A stretch of 64,000 bases of DNA from Aspergillus flavus. Taxonomy: Eukaryota > Ascomycota > Eurotiomycetes > Eurotiales > Aspergillaceae. The translations under genes and the position numbers were made by a program. Location of the stretch: contig NC_092404.1 of the NCBI RefSeq assembly GCF_009017415.1, positions 2,418,001 through 2,482,000 on the forward strand. The letters run 5' to 3'. Shown piece by piece: positions 34,060 through 45,434 of this stretch (its first letter is position 1; each line of letters starts with the position of its first letter). The notes under the pieces are model-generated. The model was given only the letters and a program-made list of their open reading frames with translations, was not told where the DNA came from and ran no database searches.

Positions 34060-35295
34060 CTAGCTCACAAATAGAAGGTTATGCTCACCATATGTTGTCC
34101 GCTCCTCCACCCTTCTGGATACAGTCACCTCTTCTCCTACCCGAATAGAGGCATTCTCGCAGTCCCGGTCTAGGAATAGATACCTTCCAAACACGGGGGA
34201 GAACCTCGCGCCCTTGTCTACCCTCCGGTCTTTCATCAGCTTCTTGAGAATGTTGCCGCTGTCTCCTGTTCCCATTTTTCCTGTCATATAGTCAACATTG
34301 AGGCTCTGGCATCGGATGCAATTCGCCGTCAATAGGAGTCGAATTTTTTCCCCCACTATCAGCTCCGCCCAGAAATCCTCCTCGAAAGCCGTTTTAGCAC
34401 CCGAAATGACAATGTTTGGCCGGGTTTTTCTCAGGTCCATTGCCTTGTCGCCAGCCAAGCGGGCAGACACGTTGTCTACCGAGGTCTCTGATATCATAAG
34501 ATACGGTGCCGTATCGGCAAAGGTAATTCTTTCTTCCTTCCTTTCACCGCATCCAGACCCGTATCTATTAGCACCAATGGTCACGAGAACAGCAACGGTT
34601 ATAGTCACTAGGACAAGGAGAGTGAACGAACTAATTTCTCTCTGCCCAAGCGGTACACCAATGTTCAGAAGCAAGCTTAGAAGAGCTAAGACGGTCACCG
34701 ACCGTTTAGAAACAAGTGGAGTCGCCTGTTCACGGTGTGCCTGACTTTTACCCGGTGGGAAACTTCCTAAGACCCTCCTCCAATGTGGGCCCAGGTATAC
34801 AAGGACCACCTTGTACCCGAAACACTGGCTAAACCAGTCGTTATATTTGCTACCCATATGATAACCTCTTGTCGAACTTTGATGCATTGTAACTGTCAAT
34901 TCTTCCAAACCCTGCACATCTGGTTCTAATGGGACCTCCAACGTTGTGATCTGAGGATTACCGTTGTCTTTCACGCCTGGTGGGCGATATGTCACAATGA
35001 TCTTTCCATTTTTTTTACCCTCGGTTGGGAATACGATGTCCGTTAGAAACAAACTCATTTCGGGGAAATGCGGTATATGCATGTTCTGGAGGGTTTCAAC
35101 ACCACCATCGCCTTGGTTGACCTTGAGGAGCATGAAACGTCGGTCATACTCAAAGCCGGTGCTGGTGAGGACAGCCTCGGGAACGGCTACCTCCCTAAGG
35201 GATTTGATGGGGTATATGTACAGCTAAGGAGATGAGTTCCACTGTATTGAACTGGGGGAGATGATGTTGGAGGTCCTTACCTGGCTGATTTCCAT
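34060..35295 (-). CDS. MOSC-domain protein (mARC/molybdenum-cofactor-sulfurase C-terminal type) with inserted membrane segment
   Basis: Two exons, 35295-35281 (only 15 nt, MEISQ) and 35223-34060, intron 57 nt; 392 aa. The N-terminal MOSC beta-barrel is clear: LYIYPIKSLREVAVPEAVL, FEYDRRFMLLK. The MOSC core follows later: FADTAPYLMISETSVDNVSARL, RTRPNIVISG-like RKTRPNIVISGAKTAFEEDFW, and TANCIRCQSLNVDYMTGK, whose RCxxxxVDxxTG fits the molybdenum-ligand region. Between the two, about residues 158-215, is a strongly hydrophobic double stretch (VLALLSLLLNIGVPL ... FTLLVLVTITVAVLVTIGA) that would form one or two membrane helices. mARC proteins reduce N-hydroxylated compounds with cytochrome b5 as donor; whether this one does is inference. 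Confidence 0.85.
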
Positions 35296-35714
35296 GGCGG
35301 GAGCCTGTTTGCTTTGCCTGAATTGCCTGAGAAAACTGCAAGTGTTGTTGGACGAGACGGAGAGATTGGTTTTTACGGTAAACTTTGAGCTAGCGCTTGC
35401 GCTTAATATACTCACATCATTCTAGGGTACATACCGAAGGCCGGAAGTAACCTCACGTTACAAAGTGTTGACAAAAAGATAACGACTGCCAAGCCGGGAC
35501 CCCTGTCCATGACAGGTTAATGTTTCCGCTGCATTCAATCTTACAATATACCGCCATGGAGGTTTTAAGAGGCTTTGAATAAATTTTGGTACATCGTACA
35601 TACACACATCAAATTGCAAAATGAAAACGTTAATGTTAATGCTCATATAACTCCCGCGATAATTGATTTAAACCCGATCAGTGCCTTATTTCATAGACTT
35701 CGTAGAAAAGCCGG
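35296..35714. other. Intergenic region between the SHMT 3' end and the MOSC gene 5' end
   Basis: 419 bp. An in-frame open stretch without ATG extends upstream of the MOSC ATG to about 35415, but it lacks a start. No other feature seen. Confidence 0.5.
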
Positions 35715-37574
35715 TTACTCGTCCTTCCAAGGGAGGCTGAAAGTTCCCACCCAGTCCTCAACTTCCTGCCGCAAGAGCACAATCTCTGAAATCTCCTCAC
35801 CCTCACCAACATATTCCAGGAAGGCCTTGACAGTGTTCGGGTTCTTAACGCCCTTAGCCGCAGCGCTCTCCTTGGCAGCCTTGTCCAGCTTTTGGGTGAT
35901 AATGACCGCGCGATCAACGATATCGGCCACGCGGCGGAAGTCCTCGGGCTGGAAGCCACGGGTAGTCATGGCAGGAGTACCCAGGCGGAGACCACCGGGC
36001 TTCAAAGCCGACCGATCTCCCGGAACGGTGTTCTTGTTGCTAGCAACGCCGCAGAGCTCTAGAACACGTTCAACACGGGCTCCATCAACCCCACGGTTCT
36101 TCAGATCCACGAGGACCAGGTGGTTATCCGTTCCACCGGACACAATGTTGTATCCCAAACCCCCATTGCTGAGAGGGCTGCCAAGTCGGTCAGCCAATGC
36201 CTTAGCGTTGGCTAAGACGGTTTCCTGGTAAGTCTTGAACTCGGTTGACTGGGCCTGCTTCAGTGCAACTGCTAGAGCAGTAATGGTGTGGTTATGAGGC
36301 CCACCCTGGTGGCCCGGGAAGACGGAGGCATTGATAGGATTCTCTAAGTCGTACATCTCCGGGTTGCCCTTCTTGTCCGTCCGGCGGACACCCTTGCGGT
36401 AGAAGATCATGGCACCACGGGGCCCACGCAGGGACTTGTGAGTAGTCGTTGTTACCACATCAGAGTGAGTGAAAGGCGAGGGAAGTACATCCGCAGCAAC
36501 CAGTCCAGATATGTGGGCCATGTCACTGAGAAGGTATGCACCAGCTGCGTCTGCGATCTGGCGCATCCGAGGGTAGTCGATTAATCGGCTATAGGCCGAA
36601 GTACCGGCAATAATGAGCTTTGGACGATAGAGCAACGCCTGCTTCTCGAGGGCGTCGTAATCAATGAGACCAGTCGACTCATCAAGGCGGTAAGGAAGGG
36701 TCTCAAAGTATTTCGAGATGAATGAAATCTTCTTGGTGGGTGTCTGATAACCATGTGACAAGTGACCACCATGAGGCAAGTCCAGGCCCATCAGGCGGTC
36801 ATGCGTGTTGAGAAGGGCGGAGATGGCATACAAGTTCGCGGGAGAGCCGGAAAGTGCTGTTTAATCATCAGCCAAGACTCCAATATTAGACGCTAATGGA
36901 GGAAGCTTACGTTGAACATTCACGCCCCATTCTTCGGGATTGAGCCGGAAGGTCTCCAAGGCACGCTGTTGACATAACCTCTCCGACTCGTCGATGTGCT
37001 CATTTCCTCCGTAGTATCTGGCACCGGGATAACCCTCTGAATACTTGTCTGGTAGCTGATTAGTTGGGCGCAGCGCACATAGGTCGGAATGTTGGACTGA
37101 CTTTGCATCACACTGCCCAGGGCATCAAGGACCGCTTGTGAAGTGAAGTTCTCCGAAGGGATCAGGTTGATAAAGTGCTTTTGACGTTTTTTCTCCTGCA
37201 AATACACATCAGTACTACTGACAACAGTAGGACAATTCTGCAATGGGGAGGATTGACCTTCTGGAGAATATTGTAGATTGTGGGGTCTTCCTCCTCGAGG
37301 TGTGCGGAGAGCAACTGCGGAGATGACGTTAGTATGGGACTTTGTCACATCTGCGCACGTTTGCTTGATCGTTCAGGTGCGATTAAGATTACAGGGCACA
37401 TACATGTTGCTGTCCATCACGACTGGAGGATGACACACTCCGGCTCTGAGAAATTGAGCTGGAGACACACAAGGGAGCAGCCGGTCGGAGTTGAGTAGTG
37501 ATGGCGATAGCTCTGGAAGAGCTTCCCGTGCGCGGGATCAATCGCAAAGCCTGGCGACCACAGCGGCTCAGCAT
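35715..37574 (-). CDS. Serine hydroxymethyltransferase, probably mitochondrial
   Basis: Five exons: 37574-37404, 37314-37258, 37195-37102, 37048-36911, 36856-35715; introns 89, 62, 53 and 54 nt; 533 aa. The first about 55 residues are rich in R, S, A and Q with few acids ([16 protein letters not shown]...), a typical mitochondrial presequence. Then follow [61 protein letters not shown] and the PLP-lysine segment [18 protein letters not shown]. The enzyme interconverts serine and glycine with transfer of a one-carbon unit to tetrahydrofolate. All expected active-site motifs are present. Splice joins restore each motif exactly, for example MQ-N-KYSEG and VQ-P-LSGSP. Confidence 0.95.
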
Positions 37575-37916
37575 TTTGAATCTCCTGTCGTACTTCCTTG
37601 CAAAAGACAAGACGAGTCTACAGTAGAACAAAAGGAGGGGAGAGAGGAAATAGATCGGAATTTAATGAGAAGTAATGGAGGAATAACCGCCGCATGCTGT
37701 CCTATCATCGGACAACTAACCGCGCGGTGATACCGTTGCCCGCGGAAAGCAACACACTAGTCGATTTACGGGTTAGCATCTCCGGTAATCGGATCAGTAG
37801 TTATTCCATTCCGCTCGCTTATTTATTATGGACTTTCCGATCCCGAACTCCGACTTCTTTTTTTCTTTTTCTTTTTCACACAACTAAATCCAAGATGAAG
37901 AAAAGGTTATAACTTG

Positions 37917-38201
37917 TCAGTTCTCGTGGAAAGGACGGCTCTGCTGGCTTTTCCCGGGCGATGCTGAAGTGTCCCGCCGTTCACCATCCATTTTGGGGCA
38001 ATGAGCGATCGGATTGGAGGTTGTGTTATACTGGATATACCGACGAAGACTCCATGTTTGGAAAATGTTATATAGTATCTCACATATCATGACTATGATT
38101 GCAATCCTCTTTGTTGCCTGATTTGCCTTCTCCCGTTTGAGAAGCCGAGTCTCGACTCGATCGTCAGGGATGTCCAGGGCACCGATGTCTTTATTAGCCA
38201 T
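37917..38201 (-). CDS. Possible small hypothetical protein
   Basis: A 94-codon ATG frame whose N-terminal half looks protein-like and charged (DDRVETRLLKREKANQATK), followed by a hydrophobic stretch (IAIIVMICEILY) that could be a membrane helix. It may be spliced: GTGAGA ... CCAG inside the frame resembles a short intron. I know no family for it. It lies upstream of, and in the same direction as, the hydroxymethyltransferase gene; it could also be chance. Confidence 0.3.
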   Translation of the reverse strand: MANKDIGALDIPDDRVETRLLKREKANQATKRIAIIVMICEILYNIFQTWSLRRYIQYNTTSNPIAHCPKMDGERRDTSASPGKSQQSRPFHEN

Positions 38202-39259
38202 GAACCCTTGTCCTTAGCAGTACTCTAGTACCAATGTCAATCTGTCGATCTCAAGCTATCTTTACAGCAAGTAGTCTCTCTACCATCCTTGCTTGGAGGC
38301 CATCCGACTGTTCGAAAAGTCTTTGGGAATCTAGACCGGATGATCCTTACGCACAAGTTGGGGGATATTCGGCATAGCGACGCCCGACAATATGATATTA
38401 TCGGTCAGATCATAGGTGTATTTTGGCCTTGCAGGACACCTTACGGAGTACACTCAAATCTACAGATATTGGCCAGACACGCCAGTGGTTTTGCCAGCTC
38501 ATGAAAACCTAGATCCATGACGTTCGAATAGTGCTTAGTCGATGCACTGGTGAAGGATACCTGTGGTCCTGTGCTCTATTCACGCTTTGAACCCTGACTG
38601 GATCCGAGCAACGCAAAAAATAGAACAGGAGGGCAATCTCAATAATTGCGTCGTCGTACCAGTTGTAATTGGGTGCCGCTGAACGAATGATAGACCATAT
38701 CTTAGAGTTGGGCCCCAGGAGGTCACTGAACCGGGCAATGATCCTCAGGGCGAATAAGAAAAACTCTGTTGGGTACGGGGAACTGGGTTCAGTGATTATG
38801 TATGTCTGTATATGTACGTACAGTACATACCTAGGTAGAGGAGGTGATCAGTCAGGAAGGAAGACGGGGAGGTTTGAAAGATCACAGAGTAATATGAGAT
38901 GGCTCTTAAACCAAGGTGGCTCAACCTCAAACATAGCAAGCAAGCAAGCAAACAAGGCTAGTACGTATGTAGTACCTACTGCCAGGAACACGCGGCGAAG
39001 AACGTGGAGTACAAAACCACAAAAACATAATAAAATTGGAAAGGAAAAGGGGGTTCTGTTCCTGGTGCCTGGATGTGTGCATAATAGTGGATCTGAGTGG
39101 ATATGGAAACGCGGGATCGATCATCCAATCCAGGACGTCTCTGTTGTAATTGCCACACACGGTTTGTGTACACCATCGCTAGTACAGAAGTAGTAGGATG
39201 TAATTAAACGTTAGTTTAGTTCTACTAGTCCCCTTTGTCTCAATTTATTATATTAATTA

Positions 39260-39308
39260 AGTCTTCTCTCCCCTTCTCCTCTTCCTCCCTCTCCTTTCCC
39301 ACCCCCCA
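39260..39308 (+). promoter_or_regulatory. CT-rich promoter tract of the GPI-protein gene
   Basis: A nearly pure C/T run about 170-215 bp upstream of the ATG, followed by a TATAAAA box. This pattern is common in strongly expressed Aspergillus genes. Confidence 0.45.
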
Positions 39309-39403
39309 AGCCTGTCAATCTCTATACATTTATTCCGGTCCCTACCGAGTACATTCTTTATTTCACGTCACTCTTTACCTTCGGGGAGAAAGTCTACCAA
39401 CGA

Positions 39404-39410
39404 TATAAAA
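39404..39410 (+). promoter_or_regulatory. TATA box (TATAAAA) of the GPI-protein gene
   Basis: TATAAAA lies 66-72 bp before the ATG, which itself sits in a favourable AACAAAATGCG context, suggesting strong expression. Confidence 0.55.
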
Positions 39411-39475
39411 CAAAAATCCAACCTTTAATTTCATATTCGCCGTTCTTTGGACAGAAAATTTAACAAATAAACAAA

Positions 39476-40209
39476 ATGCGTTTCTCCGTCGCTGCTGTTT
39501 TCGCCGCTGTGGCCGCTGGTGTTGTCGCTGAGGAAGTGCGCACTGTTATTGTTACCGAAACCGCCACTTACTGCCCTAAGTCCACCGATGCCATCGGTGT
39601 TTCTCCCACCGAGTCTATCAGCATCCCTGCTGTATGTTCTTCACCAGATGTTCTTCATTCTCACCATGGCGGAACCATACTGATCGAATAATAGGGCTAC
39701 ACCACCACTCGTCCTCTCATCACCTCGACCGTGACTGAGTGCAACAAGTGGTATGTTATATATCGGCGCCTTCCATTCTGTATAGATCATCAAGCTCACA
39801 CAATCACAGCTCCAGCACCGCCCCTCCTGCTGGCACTCCCACTGGCGTCAACCCTGTTGGCAGCTCTACCCCCAGCTCTCCCGTTATTCCCGTCGTTCCA
39901 AGCGTTCCCGGCGTCCCCAGCAGCTCCAAGGCTACTCCTAGCAGCAGCTCCATCATCAAGCGCCCCAGCAGCAGCAGCATCGTCATCTCCTCCACCCCTC
40001 TGTCCTCGACCCCTCTGGCTCACCCCACCAAGCCTGCTTCCACCAACGCTCCTCCTGCTCCTTCTGCTTCCGGTCCCTCTGATGTCTCCCCCACCGGCTC
40101 CGCTACCACCCCCGCTGTCCCTCTCTTCACTAGCGGTGGCTCTCGCGCGGCTGTTGGCGCCGGTGCCGGTCTCGCGACCGTCTTCGGTCTCGCTGCTGTC
40201 CTGCTGTAA
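39476..40209 (+). CDS. Secreted Ser/Thr/Pro-rich GPI-anchored cell-wall-type protein
   Basis: Three exons: 39476-39631, 39695-39750, 39810-40209; introns 63 and 59 nt; 203 aa. A signal peptide covers residues 1-18 (MRFSVAAVFAAVAAGVVA). A short N-terminal domain with a few cysteines follows (TYCPKS and TECNKC), then about 110 residues dominated by S, T, P and A (a heavily O-mannosylated stalk), and a C-terminal GPI-addition signal: small residues TSGGSRAA followed by a hydrophobic end (AGLATVFGLAAVLL). It is expected at the plasma membrane or cross-linked to wall glucan. Codon use is strongly biased to C-ending codons, in keeping with high expression. No enzymatic domain is visible. Confidence 0.82.
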
Positions 40210-40689
40210 ACTGATTTGAACTTCGACGGATGGACGGATTGATTGCTTTTTCTCTATTACCCCTTTTGAGTCCTTATTTCTCGGCGTCCGTCTTCATGAT
40301 TGCGATTCATATGTTACTTGCATTCTCCGCAGGTGAGAACATATCGCATATATGTATTTGACTATGATGACGGAGTTATTAAATTCTTTTTGAACTCTTG
40401 TTGGAGTGTCTAGACCACTGTTTACTGGTGATACGACCGATACCATACATATTGTATTTTTTTTGATATCTCTTTACGGCTTTTTCTGTTAATATTGATC
40501 TTGATGGCTCTAGTGCCTGCTGGAAGTTCGGCTTTCCTGTGTATACCTTACAGACTTAATAATAGCTCATTACGGTTTGGTTCATACAGATTTTGTGCCT
40601 TCCGAGAAAACCTCTTAGAGTAGCTTGTCCTTGATTGCCTTTCCCACTATATAGGTTGCGTCCGAGGCTGTACAGCTCTGGCCATCTAT
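40210..40689. other. Convergent 3' region between the GPI-protein gene and the acyl-CoA synthetase
   Basis: 480 bp, T-rich, no gene seen. It holds the two facing 3' UTRs. Confidence 0.5.
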
Positions 40690-42955
40690 CTACAATTTGG
40701 CTCGGCTTCGTTGTTTCTCTTCAAAGTACTCTCGCACTTTGCTTCGCGCTATTTCCACTACATCAGCGTCCTCCACTGTCGGCGGGATGCTCACCGGGGC
40801 CCCATAATCCCCGCGCACCCCGTGTTCGAGCAGCTCCCGCAATACTCGCCGCAATGTCTTGCCGCTGCGTGTCTTCGGGATCATCCCGCGTCCCTGTATC
40901 ATGCCTCCGAGCGATGCGATTGCTCCGATCTGCTCACGGACTCGTTGATTGATCGCGTTGAACAGCTCTGGGGTAGGTGTCGCTGGCAGGGCGGCAGATG
41001 CAGTCCGTGGCTGTATAAAGGCAAAAGGAAGGTGTCCCTTCAGTGTGTCCGGTATGCCAACAACGCTGGCCTCGCCGACCTCTGGATGTGACAGAATGGC
41101 CTGTTCAATTGCGCCTATATCAAATTACGTGAGCTAATGAAAGATCACGACCAGTGTTAGAGATGTATACCTGTACTAAACCGATGCGCAGCCACATTGA
41201 TGATATCGTCCGTTCGCGCCATGACATGAATGTACCCATCCTGGTCGATCATACCTGCGTCCCCTGTGTCCACCCATCTACCCGAAAAGCGCTTGAGATA
41301 TCCCTTGTAGAATCTCTCGTCATCATTAAACAATCGGGTAAAAGCTGTGGGAGCCAATGGCATATTTAGGACGATGTTGCCCATCGTCCCTCGGGGAACT
41401 TCTCGGCCTTCATCATCAACAATCCGAACGTCAAACCCCGGCATTGGCAATCCGGCCGACCCCGGTCGAATAGCCAGCGGCATTACTTCCTTGTCATCAC
41501 CCAACGTCATTCCAGCTGTGCTTCTTAGTGCCAGCCCAGAGATAGGTGAACCTGATTCGGATGACCACCAATTATCTACGACAATGGCACCAGGGGCGGC
41601 ATGACGGGATAATAGATCCTGATACACCTGAACAATACTGGGCTCGCTCCTCTCACCGGCGAGAAAAAGAGCTCTGAAATGCTTCAGGCCACCTCGACGG
41701 GCCACCTCCTCGAAGAACTTATTGTCTGGATCATCCTTTCGGATGGCACGCATGGCCGTAGGTGCTGTGAATAGGACGTTGGCCCTGTGTTCCTCGATAA
41801 CCCTCCAGAATGTTCCCGCATCTGGGGTTCCCACGGGCTTTCCTTCGAAGAGTACTGTAGTTGCGCCAACCAAAAGGGGTGCGTATAAGATGTAGGAGTG
41901 GCCGACTACCCACCCGATATCAGAAGCGCAGAACATTACATCCCCTGGGCCCTGAATACCAAATAGATACCTAATGGACAGATGCAATCCGACTGCATGT
42001 CCGCCAGCCTCTCGGACAACTCCCTTTGGCAGCCCGGTGGTACCTGCGTATTCTTGTCAGTTATACCAATGAAACGTCATTTCCAAGACATTGGATCGTA
42101 CCGCTGGTGTATATAATATACAATCCATCCGTGCTAGCCACAGGTACCGGTCCGGCTTTGATGCCACGCATGCGTGCGCTTTTGACCAACCGTTGCCAGT
42201 TGCGCTGTCCACCCAGCTTATCGGGTCGATTCCACCGCAGTTGATCTCTTTGCCAAACAATGACCTTTTCAGGCTTAAAGCTACTTGCCTCAATAGCCCC
42301 CTCGACTAATGGTCTATAGGCAACAGGGCCCTTAGACCCTTCTATACCACATGATGCTGTCATGATGGCTCGTGGCCTGGCAGCTTCAATCCGCTGTGCG
42401 AGGGACTTGGCCGCAAACCCGCCAAACACGGCTGCATGGATTGCCCCCAGTCGAGAAATCGCCAATGCTGCAATGAGCGCGGCTGGAATCATGGGCACTG
42501 GAAATAGTCAACTTCCTTCGTACTTAGGAGAGTCAAACAGGACCAGGACAAGAGCAAAAGAAGTGAAATGGCATACTGTAAATAATGACTACATCACCCT
42601 TGCGCACTCCTTCTTCTCGTAATACACCCGCCAAGACCTCAACCTCCTCTAACAGCTGTCGGTAGGTATATTTCTCTTTCGTCCCCGTTACCGGGGAGTC
42701 CCAAATAATAGCAACATTGTCACCGTTACCATTCTCCACGTGACGGTCGACGCAGTTGTAGGTCGTAGAGATCTCGCCGTCGGGGAACCAGGACCAATGG
42801 TCGTGGCTAGTACCGCTGGGAAGAGATTTGGTATGTCGGCTAATCACATGGGATGGTTTCCGGTGCCAGTAAAGCTGCTCTGCATGATGAGACCAGAAGC
42901 TCTCCGGGTCCCGAAGAGAAGAGCCGTGCACCAGCTGCTGTGGATGACGTGACAT
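40690..42955 (-). CDS. Short-chain acyl-CoA synthetase, propionyl-CoA synthetase (PrpE/ACSS3) type
   Basis: Four exons: 42955-42577, 42497-42102, 42043-41171, 41114-40690; introns 79, 58 and 56 nt; 690 aa. Adenylate-forming enzyme: ATP loop YIIYTSGTTGLPKGVV (completed over intron 2), VVDNWWSSESGSP, WVDTGDAGMIDQDGYIHVMARTDDIINVAAHRFSTG, and the C-terminal catalytic-lysine segment PKTRSGKTLRR. The N-terminal ACAS region (FWSHHAEQLYWHRKPS) and overall order match PrpE/ACSS3 more than canonical acetyl-CoA synthetase. It activates propionate (or a similar short acid) to the CoA ester with ATP. No clear mitochondrial presequence; no peroxisomal SKL, as the protein ends RAKL. RAKL is PTS1-like, so peroxisomal location is worth considering. 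Confidence 0.9.
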
Positions 42956-44309
42956 GATGGATTGTGACCATAGGATGAAGGTAGTCGAGGGGGAGAGGGG
43001 AAGCGAGCAAGCAAAATGAAAAAAAGGGCGGAATGTGAAAGACAACTAACTAGTTACTAGTAGTAATCATAAAGCCCAAAAGCAGGCATTCAATAAAATT
43101 TGGAAAGGCTCTGGAGCTACTGAGGCGTCTTCCTGCAGGTGGACGCCGCCGCGGTTAGTAGTACTGTCGGTCACCATCGCATTCCGCGGCTAGCAAAGGA
43201 GTAGACGTGCGGGGACGTTATGGGTCTCATTCTTAGGGCCCAAATTGGAAAAAACGGTATGAGTAAGGTGTTTGTCCTGGCATCCGAAATCCTGCTCAAA
43301 TTCGGAGTAGCGGATCAGTGTCTTCACGCCCAATCGGTTGGTTCGTTGATTTTCGAACCTCCGGGCGCAGGGAAACGAACACGAATCGGGACGAATGAAG
43401 CAACCTGACATGAATGCTCGTAAAGTAATATCCAACTTTCGTAGGTTGTGTGGAGAGGAGAGGAGAACCGAGGTAAGGGTGGGCAGGTAATAGAAGCTTT
43501 CCCCGCACTTTCGAGCCCGATTTAAATCAATCGATCGCCCGCATTGAAATAAATACAATATATTGGTACTTGGATATACTCTGCAGTCACCTAGTCCAGT
43601 CATTGCAAGCACAGCGAGATATCCATCCATTTTCGTTCCATTTGCGTAGTATTTTCCACTTTTCTTTCTTTTCTTTTCTTCTTTTTTTGTTTCCCTTCCG
43701 TAGTAATTTATAGGCGAAAGCGATGTGATAAAATAAATCGGACCTCTTTTCTTTTTTCCCTTCTAGTAGTACCTAGTAGTTACTCGCAAATGCATCAAAA
43801 ATCGCAACTCAAAGCTCAACCGTAGGGTATCATATCGCAATGCCTGCTAAACTGTGGACTACCACCGTCTGGCTTCCTTCAAAAACCACATATCCATCTC
43901 CATTCTTTCAGGAAGCCGTCCGCTCATCCCATAAACCAACCCCCTCTCTATTCTTCTGCTCATATCGAAAATTCCCGTCCTCCAGCGTGACTGTTGTGTA
44001 ACAAAGGTGTCGTAAAGGCAGATAAGGATTCGGGAGGCGGGTAATAAGCCAGCGGTAACGAAAATGAATATGGGCGAAAACAGAAAAAATAGACGTGTTC
44101 TTCCAAGGCCCCAGCGGCTCCCGGCCTCTTCAGACACAAAACCTTCCGTAGCCGAAACACCCTAAGATGGTCCAGAGAGATCGCCTCCCACATTGTAAAC
44201 ATATATCATGCATCAAGCATATTCACCACCAACCATTGCATCTCAACAAGTTGAGTTATTAAGAAAAATAGGGGAGGTAAAGAGGAAGGGGGGGGGGAGG
44301 GGGGAAGGC

Positions 44310-44348
<39 letters not shown>

Positions 44349-44622
44349 AAATGAAGCAAAGGAAGCGGGGAGGAAGAAAAAAGACAGAGCAAGGCGCTGG
44401 GTACAGAGCCATAAGACCATGAAGATTCGCGGTCAATATAAACAAGTGAGGATATTGTCATGAAGAAGGCTCGCATGGGCTCTCGTAGATAAGGCCAAAG
44501 AAGAATAAGGAGTGGAACCGACATCCACGACTGATCACAAAAACGTGCACAAAGGGCCCTTTCATTCCTTTGGGCGGCTAGCCATGGCTAGGGTGTAACT
44601 CGACCAGCAAGACAGGCTTGAT
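42956..44622. other. Intergenic region between the acyl-CoA synthetase 5' end and the rasB 3' end
   Basis: 1.67 kb with no supported gene; a 146-codon minus-strand frame at 43190-43630 shows no motif. T-rich tracts near 43.65-43.75 kb fit a promoter side. A G-run and (AG)n microsatellite lie at 44288-44345. Confidence 0.5.
44313..44345. repeat. (AG)n microsatellite, about 16 units
   Basis: Perfect AG repeat preceded by a G-rich run. It lies about 280 bp beyond the rasB stop codon, possibly in its 3' UTR. Confidence 0.8.
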
Positions 44623-45434
44623 TCACAGAATGGTGCATTTTATTGAGCCCCGATGCCGCCCACCGCGGTCAGTCCGGAAGGACTTCGGGTATTCTGGACC
44701 AGCATCACGGTCGCGCATGGGACCCAAGCCAGTGGGTCGGCGATCCTGTGAGCGTCCTCCTTGTTGTTGTTGCCGTTGCTGCCTGAGCATCCGAACCACG
44801 TCGTAGAAAGCTTTTTCGACATTGATGCAATTTTTCGCAGACGCTTCAACAAACTCGCAGCCCAGGTCCTTGGCTAGGGCCTGGCCTTCCTGCGCGGACA
44901 CTGCTCGCTCAACAGCTTTATCGCTCTTATTACCAACCAGCATCACGGGAACAGGAAGCGGAGGTCCGGAGGGATTGTTGATCGGGGAGGCTAGATAGCT
45001 GGCGCCGGTGGGAGAGCCTGAGCTGGCTGATTCTTTGACCATTTTGATCTGGTTGTAAAACTTCTGTATTCTCGAAAAAGAGGCTCGTGAGGTGATACTG
45101 TAAACAAGCACAAACCCTTCACCATCACGGATCCACTGATCCCTAAGTGCTGTGTATTCTTCCTGGCCTGCGGTATCTAACACTTCCAACATGCATGATT
45201 GCTGATCGATCACCACCTGCTTTCGATACGAATCTTCGATCGTTGGATCGTACGTCTCGACGAAATGGTTTAAACATAACTATTGACCGAAATTACGAGA
45301 GTCCACTTGTTTAGTTATATGGGTCACGACCAGAGACGGAGAGGTGAAGGGCTAACCTGAATTGTGAGCGCCGTTTTTCCGACACCACCATCCCCCAGCA
45401 CCACCAACTTGTAGAGTGTCATTTTCCCCGACAT
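44623..45434 (-). CDS. rasB: Ras-family GTPase RasB
   Basis: Two exons, 45434-45357 and 45279-44623, intron 77 nt; 244 aa. G-box motifs: GDGGVGKTALT (G1), ETYDPTIEDSY (effector loop), LDTAGQEEYTALRDQW (G3), VGNKSD (G4), EASAKN (G5). Between the QIKMVKES segment and the VPVMLVGNKSD strand it carries an extra stretch of about 25 residues rich in S, G and P, the internal insertion typical of filamentous-fungal RasB proteins. The C-terminal hypervariable region is Q/R-rich (RQQRQQQQGGRSQDRR) and ends in the CaaX box CTIL; final Leu suggests geranylgeranylation. RasB acts in polarised hyphal growth and branching, upstream of cAMP/MAP kinase signalling. Confidence 0.92.

Larger units (their letters stand above)
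38202..39475. other. Promoter side of the GPI-protein gene; no supported gene
   Basis: A 174-codon plus-strand open frame at 38669-39193 has no motif and shows simple-repeat composition (four CAAG units near 38937-38950), so I do not call it. One TACGGAGTA copy lies at 38442-38450. The last 220 bp hold a CT-rich tract and TATA box (listed). Confidence 0.5.

Noticed and set aside
35575..36231. 218-codon plus-strand open frame
   Set aside because: Antisense shadow of the serine hydroxymethyltransferase exon; no independent motif.
38669..39193. 174-codon plus-strand open frame
   Set aside because: No motif, repeat-like composition and stop-poor only by chance; not supported as a gene.
39731..40219. 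162-codon Leu/Pro-rich plus-strand frame
   Set aside because: Overlaps the GPI-protein gene in another frame; the Ser/Thr-rich frame with signal peptide and GPI signal is the real one.
43190..43630. 146-codon minus-strand frame
   Set aside because: No domain and unlike fungal proteins in composition; probably chance.
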